NCBI RefSeq assembly: GCF_002245895.1
Contig: NZ_NPJZ01000001.1
Coordinates: 5,015,501 to 5,079,500, forward strand
Origin: Rhodococcus sp. OK302
Lineage (GTDB): Bacteria; Actinomycetota; Actinomycetes; Mycobacteriales; Mycobacteriaceae
Direction of reading: 5' to 3'
DNA: 64,000 nt
This document shows, in pieces, positions 52,550-61,425 of this stretch (position 1 is the stretch's first letter; every line of letters starts with the position of its first letter). A program made the translations under genes and the position numbers. The notes under the pieces were generated by a model. That model saw nothing but the letters and a program-made list of their open reading frames with translations. It made no database searches and was not told the origin of the DNA.

Positions 52550-53788
52550 TCAGCCGAGCGCGCTGCCGGCAACCCACTGATCCCACGGTAATGACCAGTC
52601 TCCGTTCTGCCAGACCTCGAGCGGAGCGCCGCCGGTGTTCTTGACCTCGACGACGTCACCGGGCTGCGAGAAGTCGAAGAACCACTTGGCATTGGCCGCA
52701 CTGAGATTGAGGCAACCGTGTGAGGTGTCGGTGTTGCCCTGCGCCCAAACCGTGCTTTCCAACTCGTGCAGGTAGATGCCGTCGTTGCTGATGCGAGTCG
52801 CCCAGTTGATGGACTCCTTGTACCCGAGTCGCGAATTGATGGGAAGGCCATAGGTGGAGGAGTCCATGATGACCGGGTTGGCCTTGCTCAGCACGGTGTA
52901 GGTGCCGGGCTGCGTCCAGAACGAAAGTGTGGTGCCGCCAATGGTTTCGGTGCCGCCCATGCCCATGGACGTCGGCATTACCTTGACTACCTGACCGTTC
53001 TCGTACACGGTCACCATCTTGGTGTTGTCGTCCGCAATCGAGACGTGGGAATCACCGATGTTGAAGGCAACCGTGTCGTCTTGCTCGCCGTACAGGCCCT
53101 TACCCAGCTGCTTCCCGTAAATATTCGCGCTCACCGAAACGGTAGTGCCCGGTGCGTAGTAATTCTGGGGACGCCAATGAACATTCTGGCTGTCCATCCA
53201 GTACCAAGACCCCGCCACCGGCGGATTTGTAGTCACGACGAGGGACTTCTCGGCAGCGGCCTTGTCGCCGATCGACTCGTCGAAGTGAACAACAACAACG
53301 GTCCCGACGCCGTACGTGCCACCGTCGGAGATGGACAAGCCACCGGTCGTGTTGATGTACGCGCGTGTCTGATTGCCGGGCGCGACCGTCGTGAGCGTCG
53401 CATTCTTGGTTGTTGCAACACCATTCGCATCGACGGCAGCAACCGTCAAGTCGTAAGTCTTGCCGTATCCGAGCGGCCCACTCGGCTTCCAGGCCGTCTT
53501 GTCCGGCGTGATGATTCCCGCGACGTCCTTACCCTCGGGGTTGGTGAGGGTGACACTCGTCAATGTGCCCTTGGCAACCTCGACGGTGACGGGATCCAGC
53601 GGATTGATCGGAGCGCCGCCATCTGCGGGCGACACTGTGACGACGGCGTCGCTGGTTACAGTGGTCGTAACTCCGGCAGCCGGCGGACTTGCCGTGTCGT
53701 CAGTGGAGACGGTGCACCCCGCAGCCAGCATCATTGCCGCGACGACCGCCACCGCACCGGCAACTCGCTTGTGCGTCTGTGAGCGCAT
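52550..53788 (-). CDS. L,D-transpeptidase lipoprotein
   Basis: A 412-residue protein of LdtMt2 type. The N-terminus has a lipobox (LAAGC, Cys25), so it is lipid-anchored at the membrane. Two Ig-like regions follow (about 45-260), then the YkuD catalytic domain with His341 in YLHE and the SHGC nucleophile at Cys359. It makes 3-3 cross-links in peptidoglycan, the main beta-lactam-tolerant cross-link in mycolic-acid bacteria. A GGAGG site precedes the ATG at 53788; a longer frame upstream is rejected because it would bury the signal sequence. Confidence 0.93.
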   Translation of the reverse strand: MRSQTHKRVAGAVAVVAAMMLAAGCTVSTDDTASPPAAGVTTTVTSDAVVTVSPADGGAPINPLDPVTVEVAKGTLTSVTLTNPEGKDVAGIITPDKTAWKPSGPLGYGKTYDLTVAAVDANGVATTKNATLTTVAPGNQTRAYINTTGGLSISDGGTYGVGTVVVVHFDESIGDKAAAEKSLVVTTNPPVAGSWYWMDSQNVHWRPQNYYAPGTTVSVSANIYGKQLGKGLYGEQDDTVAFNIGDSHVSIADDNTKMVTVYENGQVVKVMPTSMGMGGTETIGGTTLSFWTQPGTYTVLSKANPVIMDSSTYGLPINSRLGYKESINWATRISNDGIYLHELESTVWAQGNTDTSHGCLNLSAANAKWFFDFSQPGDVVEVKNTGGAPLEVWQNGDWSLPWDQWVAGSALG

Positions 53789-53907
53789 CGTGCCTCCTGC
53801 AAATCTCCGAACGACTATCTCCGACGAGATGCCGTCGGCCACTCAACGATAGTGCCCATATCTGACACACCGCTGAGTGCAGGATCCGAACCGCTCGAGA
53901 TTGTGAC

Positions 53908-54978
53908 TCACGGAACCCTGAACTGGGCCAGGTAGCGCTCCGGCATCTCCATATAGGGCGTGCGGAACTGCGCCCACCGCGGCAGGTCGGCCATCGAGTA
54001 GATGTCCTGCTGGTTATCAGGACGACGCGGCCACGACGGAACGTTCACCCAGAGCCGCATCAAGTGCCGCCGCTGGTCGACATTCTCGTGGTCCTCGTAC
54101 GGTGTGCGTCCATGGACGATCAGTCGGTTGTTGAGGAACTGGATGTCTCCGGGCGCAATACTCATGTCCAGGTAGAACTCCGGAGAGGAGGACAGTTCGC
54201 AGAACAGGTCCAAGGCGGCTTCTTGCTCGGTCGTGATGTCGAAGTAACCGGCCCGGGCGGCGTCGCGGGTCTGGGCTATGTGGACACACGAGCTGAAAAC
54301 TCCGTCGTTCTGGGAAAAGAGCGCGACACTATCCGAGGTCACGATTTTGCCGTCGCCGCGTTCGGCATCCATCTGGCTGCGCATCACCGGCATACCCTCG
54401 TAGAGCACACGGGCAAGGTCGGGGTTCGTCTCGATCATTCGGTCGTGGACCGCCGCCGCACTGGCGATCCTGCTGGCTCCGCCGTCCTTCGCCTCGCGCA
54501 AGCAGAGGAGCGAGACCACGTCATGGCCGTCGCAATGCATGTTCATCGACTGCGCCGACCGGTAACCGCGGACCTGTTCGTCGACCAGGTCGGCCACGTT
54601 CAGCACATGGCCCAGGATCTCGCCGTTTCCCGACTGCGGGATGATGACGCCCAGGTGAGCGCCCAGGCCACAGTAGATCCGCGCCAGGTCGTCGTCGCCG
54701 TACCGTTCGCGTGACAGCCCGCGGATGAGCACGAAGCCCAAGCCCGACGACAGCTCGTCGCGCAGTCGAGACAGGAATCGCCCAACGGTGTATAGCGGGA
54801 AAGTGTCAACGGTGATGTCGGCTAGGTCCAGGTCTCCGCGGGTCTTCAACGTGGCCAGCGCTGCGTCGATCTCGGTGAGCTCTGCTGCGGACAATTGCCA
54901 CAGGCCGTCCTGACGGTAGTCGATGGCACTGCCGAGCCAGGCGCGGCGACCGCCGACCGGCGAGAGGGCGTCGTTCAT
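53908..54978 (-). CDS. TauD/TfdA-family Fe(II)/2-oxoglutarate dioxygenase-like protein
   Basis: A 356-residue protein. The metal triad is readable as His148 and Asp150 in MHCDGHD and the distal His in LIVHGRTPYED, with a following RRHLMRLWVN bearing the 2-oxoglutarate-binding Arg. Such enzymes hydroxylate small molecules using O2 and 2-oxoglutarate. The start ATG at 54978 has a GGAGG site. It lies 28 bases downstream of the amidohydrolase on the same strand, so both are probably one operon. The substrate is unknown but should be related to the amidohydrolase product. Confidence 0.85.
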   Translation of the reverse strand: MNDALSPVGGRRAWLGSAIDYRQDGLWQLSAAELTEIDAALATLKTRGDLDLADITVDTFPLYTVGRFLSRLRDELSSGLGFVLIRGLSRERYGDDDLARIYCGLGAHLGVIIPQSGNGEILGHVLNVADLVDEQVRGYRSAQSMNMHCDGHDVVSLLCLREAKDGGASRIASAAAVHDRMIETNPDLARVLYEGMPVMRSQMDAERGDGKIVTSDSVALFSQNDGVFSSCVHIAQTRDAARAGYFDITTEQEAALDLFCELSSSPEFYLDMSIAPGDIQFLNNRLIVHGRTPYEDHENVDQRRHLMRLWVNVPSWPRRPDNQQDIYSMADLPRWAQFRTPYMEMPERYLAQFRVP

Positions 54979-55006
54979 AGTTCCTCCTGGATAGGGCGTG
55001 GAATTT

Positions 55007-56746
55007 TCAGGCTGAGAGACGGGACGGTGCAGGTTGCGGGCCTCGAACCAGGTTCCCCGGCAAAGCACCGGTGTGCTGCCCGCCGCGGGTGACGACGATG
55101 CCGTTGACGATGGTGGCGGTGTAGCCCCGCGCGTCCTGCATCAGGCGTCGGCCGCCGGCCGGTAGATCGCGGACTACGCGCGGCAACTCCAATTCGAGAT
55201 TCTCCAGATCGATGACGTTCAGATCGGCTCGGTAGCCCGGCGCGATGAGGCCCCGATCCTGCAGGCCCATCATCTCGGCGCATCGCTTGGTCATCACATG
55301 GATCAGATAGGGCAGGGACAACCGTTCCCCCTGGACGCGGTCCCTACCCCAGTGTGTGAGCAGGTGCGTGTAAATGCTTCCGTCGCAGATAACCCCGAGA
55401 TGGGCCCCGCCGTCGCCCAAACCGGGAACTGCGTGGGCATTGAGGAGCATCTCGCGGGTCGGCTCCAGGGTGTAGTCGGCGTAGTTCGAGAATGCCAAAT
55501 AGAGGATATTGCGGCCGTCCTTGTCCAACAGTTTGTCGTAGACGAGGCTCTCGGGAGCGACACCCAAACGTTCGGCCTGCGCACCGATGGTGCTGCCGCA
55601 GGCGGGTTCGTAGTCGAAACCCTCACCCATCTCGTAGAGCTGGCCGAAGTCGCGCACCCGCATTCCGATCTTCATGTCAGGATCGGGGTCGTTGCTCTCG
55701 GCGAGGATGCGCGCCTTGACCTCCGGTCGGCGCAGTTCGCGGACGCGGTCGGCAAGCGGCCAGTCAGCCATCGCCAGGTAGGTCTCGGTCGAGTAGAAGG
55801 GGCTCAGGGTCAGCTCGAGACCCAGCAGGACACCCAGCGGCCGGGGCAGGACCTGCATCGTGGCCTCGCCGCCCTCTGCGTTGAACGTGTCGAACTTGTC
55901 CACGACGGTGCGCCAGACGTTTGGATTACCGTGACTTTGGACCACTGACATGCTGAAGGGCCGGCCGAACTCCTTCGCCTGACGCAGGCCCATGTCCAAG
56001 ACTTGCTCCCAGTCGTCGTTGTACTCGATGACGAACTGGATCAGGCCCGCACCGGCTCGGCCGAGGGCAGCGGCCAGTCCGGCGTACTCTTCCTCGGTCG
56101 CGGCCAGGGTCGGCGTGAGCTGGCCGTCGCTGGAACGGTGGAACATCGTCTGCGAGGTGCCGAACCCGAAAGCGCCGGCACGGATCGACTCCTCGAGAAG
56201 AACAGCCATCTTCTCGATCTCCTCTGACGTAGCCGGTTCGCGGTGAAATGCCCTCTCCCCCATGACATAAGTGCGTAGGGCGGCATGCGGAACGTAACTG
56301 CAGATGTCGGCATCGAACTGACGCCGACCCAGGTAGTCGAGGTACTCGGGATAGGTGGTCCACTGCCAGTCCAGCCCCTCCCGGAGTACGACGTTGGGAA
56401 TATCCTCGACACCTTCCATGAGCTTGATCAACATGTCACGCTGCTCGGGCTTACACGGCGCAAATCCCACACCGCAGTTGCCCATGACAACAGTCGTCAC
56501 CCCATGGTTGGTCGACGGCACCAGCCGGTTCTCCCACGTGGCCTGACCGTCGTAATGCGTATGGACATCGATGAATCCCGGGGCAACCACCTGACCGTGA
56601 GCATCGATCTCCTCGCGGCCGACGCCGGTCACATCTCCCACCTCGACAATGACACCGCCAGAGACAGCTACATCAGCCTGCCGCGGGGGTCGACCCGAGC
56701 CGTCGATGACAGTGCCGTTGCGGATAACGAGATCAAAATTGTTCAT
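55007..56746 (-). CDS. Amidohydrolase (N-acyl-D-amino-acid deacylase-like)
   Basis: A 579-residue amidohydrolase. Metal ligands His62 and His64 appear in DVHTHYDGQ, followed by the family segment [12 protein letters not shown], a SVVQSHGNP region and the C-terminal LGDGGAHLG with its catalytic Asp. N-acyl-D-amino-acid deacylases and D-aminoacylases share these motifs, but the length and the long middle insert also fit other amidases of the family. It heads the operon with the TauD-like gene, divergent from a TetR regulator 230 bases away. The ATG at 56746 has a GGTGG site. Confidence 0.87.
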   Translation of the reverse strand: MNNFDLVIRNGTVIDGSGRPPRQADVAVSGGVIVEVGDVTGVGREEIDAHGQVVAPGFIDVHTHYDGQATWENRLVPSTNHGVTTVVMGNCGVGFAPCKPEQRDMLIKLMEGVEDIPNVVLREGLDWQWTTYPEYLDYLGRRQFDADICSYVPHAALRTYVMGERAFHREPATSEEIEKMAVLLEESIRAGAFGFGTSQTMFHRSSDGQLTPTLAATEEEYAGLAAALGRAGAGLIQFVIEYNDDWEQVLDMGLRQAKEFGRPFSMSVVQSHGNPNVWRTVVDKFDTFNAEGGEATMQVLPRPLGVLLGLELTLSPFYSTETYLAMADWPLADRVRELRRPEVKARILAESNDPDPDMKIGMRVRDFGQLYEMGEGFDYEPACGSTIGAQAERLGVAPESLVYDKLLDKDGRNILYLAFSNYADYTLEPTREMLLNAHAVPGLGDGGAHLGVICDGSIYTHLLTHWGRDRVQGERLSLPYLIHVMTKRCAEMMGLQDRGLIAPGYRADLNVIDLENLELELPRVVRDLPAGGRRLMQDARGYTATIVNGIVVTRGGQHTGALPGNLVRGPQPAPSRLSA

Positions 56747-56848
56747 GTCCACCTCTTCGCGAGTCACGATCCTGAACGACCTCGCTGAGCTTGATCGCAA
56801 GTGCCGCAATAGAACTGCGCCCTCGATGCCCAGCCAACACCCATCAGA

Positions 56849-56864
56849 TTAGCCATGTGGCTAA
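56849..56864. promoter_or_regulatory. Palindrome, likely TetR operator
   Basis: TTAGCC-ATGT-GGCTAA is a perfect 6-4-6 inverted repeat in the 230-base gap between the divergent amidohydrolase and TetR genes. Its position fits an operator for the adjacent TetR, controlling the amidohydrolase-dioxygenase operon. Confidence 0.6.
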
Positions 56865-56976
56865 ATTTGGCAAGGGCTTGTTCCATCAGGAGGGAGGAAC
56901 ACGGAGCGGCGCAGATCCCACACCCCACTACAGTGGAGATTGCTCTTCCAACCGAACGATCGATACGGGGCCCGCT

Positions 56977-57552
56977 GTGACAGAGACGACCACTTCGGCG
57001 GCTCGTGAGCGAGTAATCGCCCGTCTCGTTGCGGCTGCCCGCCCACTGTTCGCGGAGAAGGGTGCGAGCGACGTCTCGCTCCGAGAAGTTGCAACGGCTG
57101 CGGGGGTCAATTACGGACTGATCCACCATTACATCGGCACAAAAGACGATCTCCTCAAGATCGTGCTACAACGATCATCAGCCGAATGGACAGACTATTT
57201 CGTTGACGCGCCGACCGTTGACGACGCCGTCTCCACCATCATGAGACCGAAGTCGTCCGAGTATGCCCGCATGGTCGCGCAATCGATCCTCGCCGGCGGC
57301 GCCCCCGAGACGCTCCTCGGTCAGTCTCCGGCGTTGGCGGCGCTGAGCCAACGCATCGCGGAAGACATCGACCATCCGCCCGCCTCAGGCGATGACCCTC
57401 GAATCCTTGTTGCCGCGATCACGGGAATGGCTCTCGGCTGGGGCGTGTTCGGGCGGTTCGTTCAGGAGATCGCCGGACTCGGCGACCTGGAGGAAGACGA
57501 CGTCACCGAGGCGGTTTACGCATTGCTCCGCCGAGCAATCGACCAACAGTGA
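56977..57552 (+). CDS. TetR-family regulator
   Basis: A 191-residue TetR protein. The DNA-binding part is ARERVIARLVAAARPLFAEK then LREVATAAGVNYGLIHHYIG. The GTG at 56977 gives the usual short N-terminus; upstream extension in frame is non-coding. It is divergent from the amidohydrolase-dioxygenase operon and probably represses it through the palindrome in between. It is convergent with the DUF3556-like gene with seven bases between. Confidence 0.87.
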   Translation: MTETTTSAARERVIARLVAAARPLFAEKGASDVSLREVATAAGVNYGLIHHYIGTKDDLLKIVLQRSSAEWTDYFVDAPTVDDAVSTIMRPKSSEYARMVAQSILAGGAPETLLGQSPALAALSQRIAEDIDHPPASGDDPRILVAAITGMALGWGVFGRFVQEIAGLGDLEEDDVTEAVYALLRRAIDQQ

Positions 57553-57559
57553 TTGCGAC

Positions 57560-59260
57560 TCACGGAACTCTCACCGTCACCGGCATGTCGTCGGCCCACG
57601 GTTGCCGGTTGACCATGTCCGCAACCCGAACTGTGCCCCGTTCGAACTCACCGGTGGCGGCGTCCAACAACCGGTAGGCCTGGGTTTGTTTGTGGATCGG
57701 CTGGGCGTCCAAGACCAGCACCCTCAATTCACCGGGTTCGAAGCCGCACAAGCCGTGGAGCGTCTCGATGAGTTGCTCGGAATGCAGGTGCCCGTCTCCG
57801 AAGTTCCACCCGAGCACAACGCCGGCCACAGTCTCGCCGTCGAGTTCGACGTACTCCGTTGTGGGTTGGTCGGCGAGGAGTCGGGGCAGTAGGGCGGCAT
57901 GCGCGCGACCGTGCGTGTGGATCGCGCGGAACGCGAAGCCGGTCAGGCGCGTGACCCGGGCTTCGTCCTCGCCGCCGTAGATCTTCTCCAACTGGCGGTG
58001 CGGCAGCATCGCGAAGCGGATCGTGCCGTCGGTCAGCTTCTGCTCGCCGCTCGGCGACAGGCACCAGACCGTGGTGTCCCAGTTCCCGGCGTAGTACCGC
58101 ATCCCGAGCAGGAAGCAGATCCGTTCCGGGAACAGGTTGCCGAGGATCACGAGGAGGAAGCTGACGGCCGGGATCAGCAGGACCGCGGGATGCACGAGGT
58201 CGTCGAGCCCCAGGGATGCCTTGTTCACGAACAGTGTCAGCACCGCGAAGATCATGAACACGTTCCACTCGAGCGGCGTCCCCATCGGGATCGTCAGGAT
58301 GATGTGCAGGTGGAACAGGATCATCACGATCGCGGCGACCGTCGTGACGGTGCCACCGCCGGAGAGAATCAGCACAAGCGGAACGCAGAACTCGATCGCG
58401 GTTCCGCCGTGGGCGAGCAACTTCGAGAGCTTGGACGGGCGCAGGTCATCGGGGTACGACTGGGTGAAGAGGTGCTTGATGCGCTTCGTTCGCCACAGCG
58501 GACTGTTCGCCTCCATCGCCTGCACAACCGACGGGAAGTGGACGTTGAGTTTCGAGACCGCTGCACCCCACCAGATGCACAGCAGCACGAACTTGGCTGC
58601 CACCAGGGAGTCGGGGAACGGCACGAGGAAGGTCACGGCAATCGCGCCGTAGACCTCGGCGCGGGCGGCCAGGAAGATCGTCCGGTCACGCAGACCGATG
58701 AGAGCAAGTAGCCCCAAGACGACGGCTACCTTCTGCCAGGGCAGCTGAACCGTCCCGGCAGCGGTCGCGGAAACCAATGCCACCAGCAGCGAGACGAGCA
58801 GCGCGGCGTACAAGATGATGTCGACGACGCCTCGCCGGTCTCCGGCGGTGAGCGGAACTCGCCTCGGCCACGGTGGCATCCGGATAGTTCCGCGGCGGAA
58901 CCAGTAGAGGAATGAACCCAACGGCGGCACGAAGCGCAGGTTCAGGGGCCCGAATCCGCAGCCCAGACCGGTGACCTCGAAGAGGATGCACCAGAGCACG
59001 ACCTTCTGCCACACGACCGGCATGGCCCACCACTCGCTGACGTTGAACAGTCCGTCCACGCCGGGTGTGGTCAACGCGAAGAGCGCCGCGCCGAGGATGA
59101 ACAGAGCAATCTTCAGGAGATAGCCGACGTACACCACGTCGGGTGTCCCGAAGCCCTGTGAGAGGTAATTCTCCGAGAGAATCCGCATCTGGGTGGGCCG
59201 CCGACCGTCGCGCAACTCGTCCGCATCGATGTCCGGTTCCACCGGTAGCAGGAATCCCAT
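57560..59260 (-). CDS. DUF3556-type multi-pass membrane protein
   Basis: A 566-residue protein. The first ~420 residues hold about ten hydrophobic helices; the last ~150 are soluble, with a TTVWCLSPSGEQKL start. The long length, the MGFLLPVEPDIDADEL start and the FHLHIILTIPMGTPLEWN core match what I recall of the actinobacterial DUF3556 family, distantly like HTTM/gamma-carboxylase membrane proteins. No enzyme activity is established. The ATG at 59260 has a GGAGG site. It diverges from a TetR gene across a 13-6-13 palindrome, which implies ligand-regulated expression. Confidence 0.75.
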   Translation of the reverse strand: MGFLLPVEPDIDADELRDGRRPTQMRILSENYLSQGFGTPDVVYVGYLLKIALFILGAALFALTTPGVDGLFNVSEWWAMPVVWQKVVLWCILFEVTGLGCGFGPLNLRFVPPLGSFLYWFRRGTIRMPPWPRRVPLTAGDRRGVVDIILYAALLVSLLVALVSATAAGTVQLPWQKVAVVLGLLALIGLRDRTIFLAARAEVYGAIAVTFLVPFPDSLVAAKFVLLCIWWGAAVSKLNVHFPSVVQAMEANSPLWRTKRIKHLFTQSYPDDLRPSKLSKLLAHGGTAIEFCVPLVLILSGGGTVTTVAAIVMILFHLHIILTIPMGTPLEWNVFMIFAVLTLFVNKASLGLDDLVHPAVLLIPAVSFLLVILGNLFPERICFLLGMRYYAGNWDTTVWCLSPSGEQKLTDGTIRFAMLPHRQLEKIYGGEDEARVTRLTGFAFRAIHTHGRAHAALLPRLLADQPTTEYVELDGETVAGVVLGWNFGDGHLHSEQLIETLHGLCGFEPGELRVLVLDAQPIHKQTQAYRLLDAATGEFERGTVRVADMVNRQPWADDMPVTVRVP

Positions 59261-59352
59261 AGGTCCTCCGTAGCGCGCACCGCCGCCGACACGACGTCGA
59301 CGCGGTTGGCGACCGGGCCTCGTCGCGGCCGGTCCTGGTGGAGAACGTATTC

Positions 59353-59384
59353 CTTGTAGACACTTCTGCACAAGTGTCTACAAG
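59353..59384. promoter_or_regulatory. 13-6-13 perfect inverted repeat between DUF3556-like and TetR genes
   Basis: CTTGTAGACACTT (59353-59365) and its exact complement AAGTGTCTACAAG (59372-59384) flank a 6-base spacer, between the divergent membrane-protein and TetR genes. It is very likely the TetR operator, controlling both directions. Confidence 0.85.
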
Positions 59385-59426
59385 AAGATTTCACAGAAGT
59401 CCCAGACGTCCTATGATCGAGCCGCC

Positions 59427-60011
59427 ATGAACCCCCACTCCAGCGCCATTCGCGACCGCATCCTCGACGCCGCTGAACGCTGTCTCGCGCGCGACGGGAT
59501 CCGCCGTACCACCGTGCGCGCTGTGGCTCAGGAAGCCGAAGTCAGCCGCGCCTATCTGTACCGGTTCTTCAGCGACAAGGCGACACTGCTCTCGGCGGCC
59601 CTGATCCGCCGCGGCGCGGACTTCTGGGACGACGCAGCTGATCGAATTACGCGGCAGGACAGCGTGTCCGGCATGCTGACCGAGGCAGTTGTGCTGTCGA
59701 GGCAGGCCCCTTTGGGGCCGCTGGCCGTTGAACTGGCCGCCCGGGAACCGCGCGAGTACGCCGAGATCATGGGCACCTACTCTCACGACGTGGTAGCCCA
59801 GTTGTCCGGTTTCTGGGTGGACCGACTACGCGACGCCCAACAACGGGGACTGGCCCGCGAGGACCTCGACCTGCCCGGGGCGGCGGAATGGCTGATCCGG
59901 ATTCTCGTCTCCCTGGTGGGGACGCCGGGGTCAGCAGTCGACGTGGACGATCGGGAAGCTCTGTCGACCTACCTGGAGGCGTTTCTCGATCCGGCATTCA
60001 GCCCGAAATGA
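59427..60011 (+). CDS. TetR-family regulator of the DUF3556-like gene
   Basis: A 194-residue TetR protein with a classic DNA-binding segment: RDRILDAAERCLARDGIRRT then VRAVAQEAEVSRAYLYRFFSDK. It is divergent from the DUF3556-like gene, and the 32-base palindrome at 59353 lies 42 bases before its ATG, so it probably represses itself and the membrane gene. It is convergent with the AraC gene. Confidence 0.89.
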   Translation: MNPHSSAIRDRILDAAERCLARDGIRRTTVRAVAQEAEVSRAYLYRFFSDKATLLSAALIRRGADFWDDAADRITRQDSVSGMLTEAVVLSRQAPLGPLAVELAAREPREYAEIMGTYSHDVVAQLSGFWVDRLRDAQQRGLAREDLDLPGAAEWLIRILVSLVGTPGSAVDVDDREALSTYLEAFLDPAFSPK

Positions 60012-60076
60012 GCAACGCCGAGCACATTGCTCCGCATACCTGTAGATCGGCCCGAGGTCGTGCTTGTTGCCATGGG

Positions 60077-61093
60077 TTACCGCCGATCGAGTTCACGCTC
60101 TTGTGCAGCCCACGCCGTCGGACTCAGACCGAAGTATCGACGGAACCAACGCGAGAACGCGCTGAGGTCCGAGAACCCGAGGGCTGCGGCAGTATCGGTA
60201 AAGGTCCGGTCACCCCGTGCGAGATGTCGCCGCGCAAGATCCTCACGCACGGAATCGACGACAGACGAGTAAGTCTTACCCGACTTGGATAAGTGTCGAT
60301 ACAAGGTGCGACGGTCCATGCCTAGACTGCGCGCGATCCGACTCGCCGTGCACCCCCCACCAGGCAGGAGCGCCTCGATCATATCGCGCACACGGTCGTC
60401 GACAGACGAGTCCTCCCGCGGCGCGAGCAGATCCAGATACTGTCGTGCATAAGGTCGAAACAGTGGATCCGACAAGGGATTCGGCGTGTCCAGGTCACTC
60501 GAATAGAGCACCAGACCGTTGAAATCTCGCTCGAACGCGACGTTAGGTCCCAGCACGCGGTGGTGGATGTCGAGTGTCGTCGGCGCATCGTGAACGAAGC
60601 ACGTAGACAGCGGACTCCAATCATCTGGCAGAAATGTGCCGAGTATCCGGGAAATGGCAGCGACGGTCAGTTCGATCGACTGACGCCCGAGTGCCACATC
60701 AGTTTCCGACTCGATCTGCAGAGACACAAGTCCATTGAACTCGACGAGCCGTGGTCGAATGGCCTCGTTGTGAAACTGCATGTGACGCAACACTGTTGCC
60801 AGGGCACTCCGGACGTCGGGCTCTTCCCTGGCCACCAACCCGATCAGTCCGAGATTCGAGACTCGTCGTCCCTCTGCCATCCTGACCCCGAAGCTTTGAC
60901 ACTCCGTAACCACGGCCGTGCGCTCGAGTAACTCGTCTACGACTTGAGCAGCGAGCCACGCGTCCGGTGTGGCGAGAGTAGCCGGGTCGATACCCACCGC
61001 CCGCATCGTCGGATCCGGATCCGAACCTAGAGACTGCGCTACCTCCACGTACCCGTTCAGAACTGAACTTCGCACCTTCAGCACTTTCGCCAT
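60077..61093 (-). CDS. AraC-family regulator (OruR/ArgR-like)
   Basis: A 338-residue regulator. The N-terminal ~210 residues form an arabinose-binding-like domain typical of the OruR type, and the C-terminal HTH is ASRIARSLGMDRRTLYRHLS with the second helix-turn-helix DTAAALGFSDLSAFSRWFRR. It has a GAGGGAG site before the ATG. It is divergent from the MFS-SDR-BKACE operon and probably activates it in response to the imported compound. Confidence 0.9.
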   Translation of the reverse strand: MAKVLKVRSSVLNGYVEVAQSLGSDPDPTMRAVGIDPATLATPDAWLAAQVVDELLERTAVVTECQSFGVRMAEGRRVSNLGLIGLVAREEPDVRSALATVLRHMQFHNEAIRPRLVEFNGLVSLQIESETDVALGRQSIELTVAAISRILGTFLPDDWSPLSTCFVHDAPTTLDIHHRVLGPNVAFERDFNGLVLYSSDLDTPNPLSDPLFRPYARQYLDLLAPREDSSVDDRVRDMIEALLPGGGCTASRIARSLGMDRRTLYRHLSKSGKTYSSVVDSVREDLARRHLARGDRTFTDTAAALGFSDLSAFSRWFRRYFGLSPTAWAAQERELDRR

Positions 61094-61129
61094 CGACTCC
61101 CTCTAATCGCCCCAAGATGCCAAGGAAAA

Positions 61130-61144
61130 TGTCCCAACGGGACA
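61130..61144. promoter_or_regulatory. Palindrome TGTCCC-AAC-GGGACA near AraC start
   Basis: A perfect 6-3-6 inverted repeat 37 bases upstream of the AraC ATG. It could be an autoregulatory site or bind another factor. AraC proteins usually bind direct repeats, so the assignment is open. Confidence 0.4.
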
Positions 61145-61170
61145 AGACTAATTGACCCAATCGGTCTATC

Positions 61171-61184
61171 GTGACATGAGTCAC
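61171..61184. promoter_or_regulatory. Palindrome GTGAC-ATGA-GTCAC
   Basis: A perfect 5-4-5 inverted repeat in the same intergenic region, between the divergent AraC and MFS genes; possible operator. Evidence is symmetry only. Confidence 0.3.
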
Positions 61185-61425
61185 CGAGCTTGTCACTCCC
61201 GTCGGTAAGTCAGGAGCACTACGGCTCGGATCGCTTTTCTGGACACCACCCAGCATCTGCCGACACCGCCCTGATCGAACACATCGTCAACACAAGGCGG
61301 CCGACTCGACCCACGTCGGCCCGAACATACTACGCCGCAACGGTTCTCGAACGCATGCTGTTTCAGGACCAGCGTCATATCGAAGACGTGCTCCAACGAA
61401 CACGACTTCAGAACAAGGAGCACAC

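Larger units (their letters stand above)
61094..61425. other. Divergent promoter region of AraC and MFS operon
   Basis: A 332-base gap. It contains two short palindromes listed separately and should hold the promoters of the AraC gene and of the MFS-SDR-BKACE operon. A 5' leader of more than 200 bases may precede the MFS ATG. No gene or RNA recognised. Confidence 0.5.
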
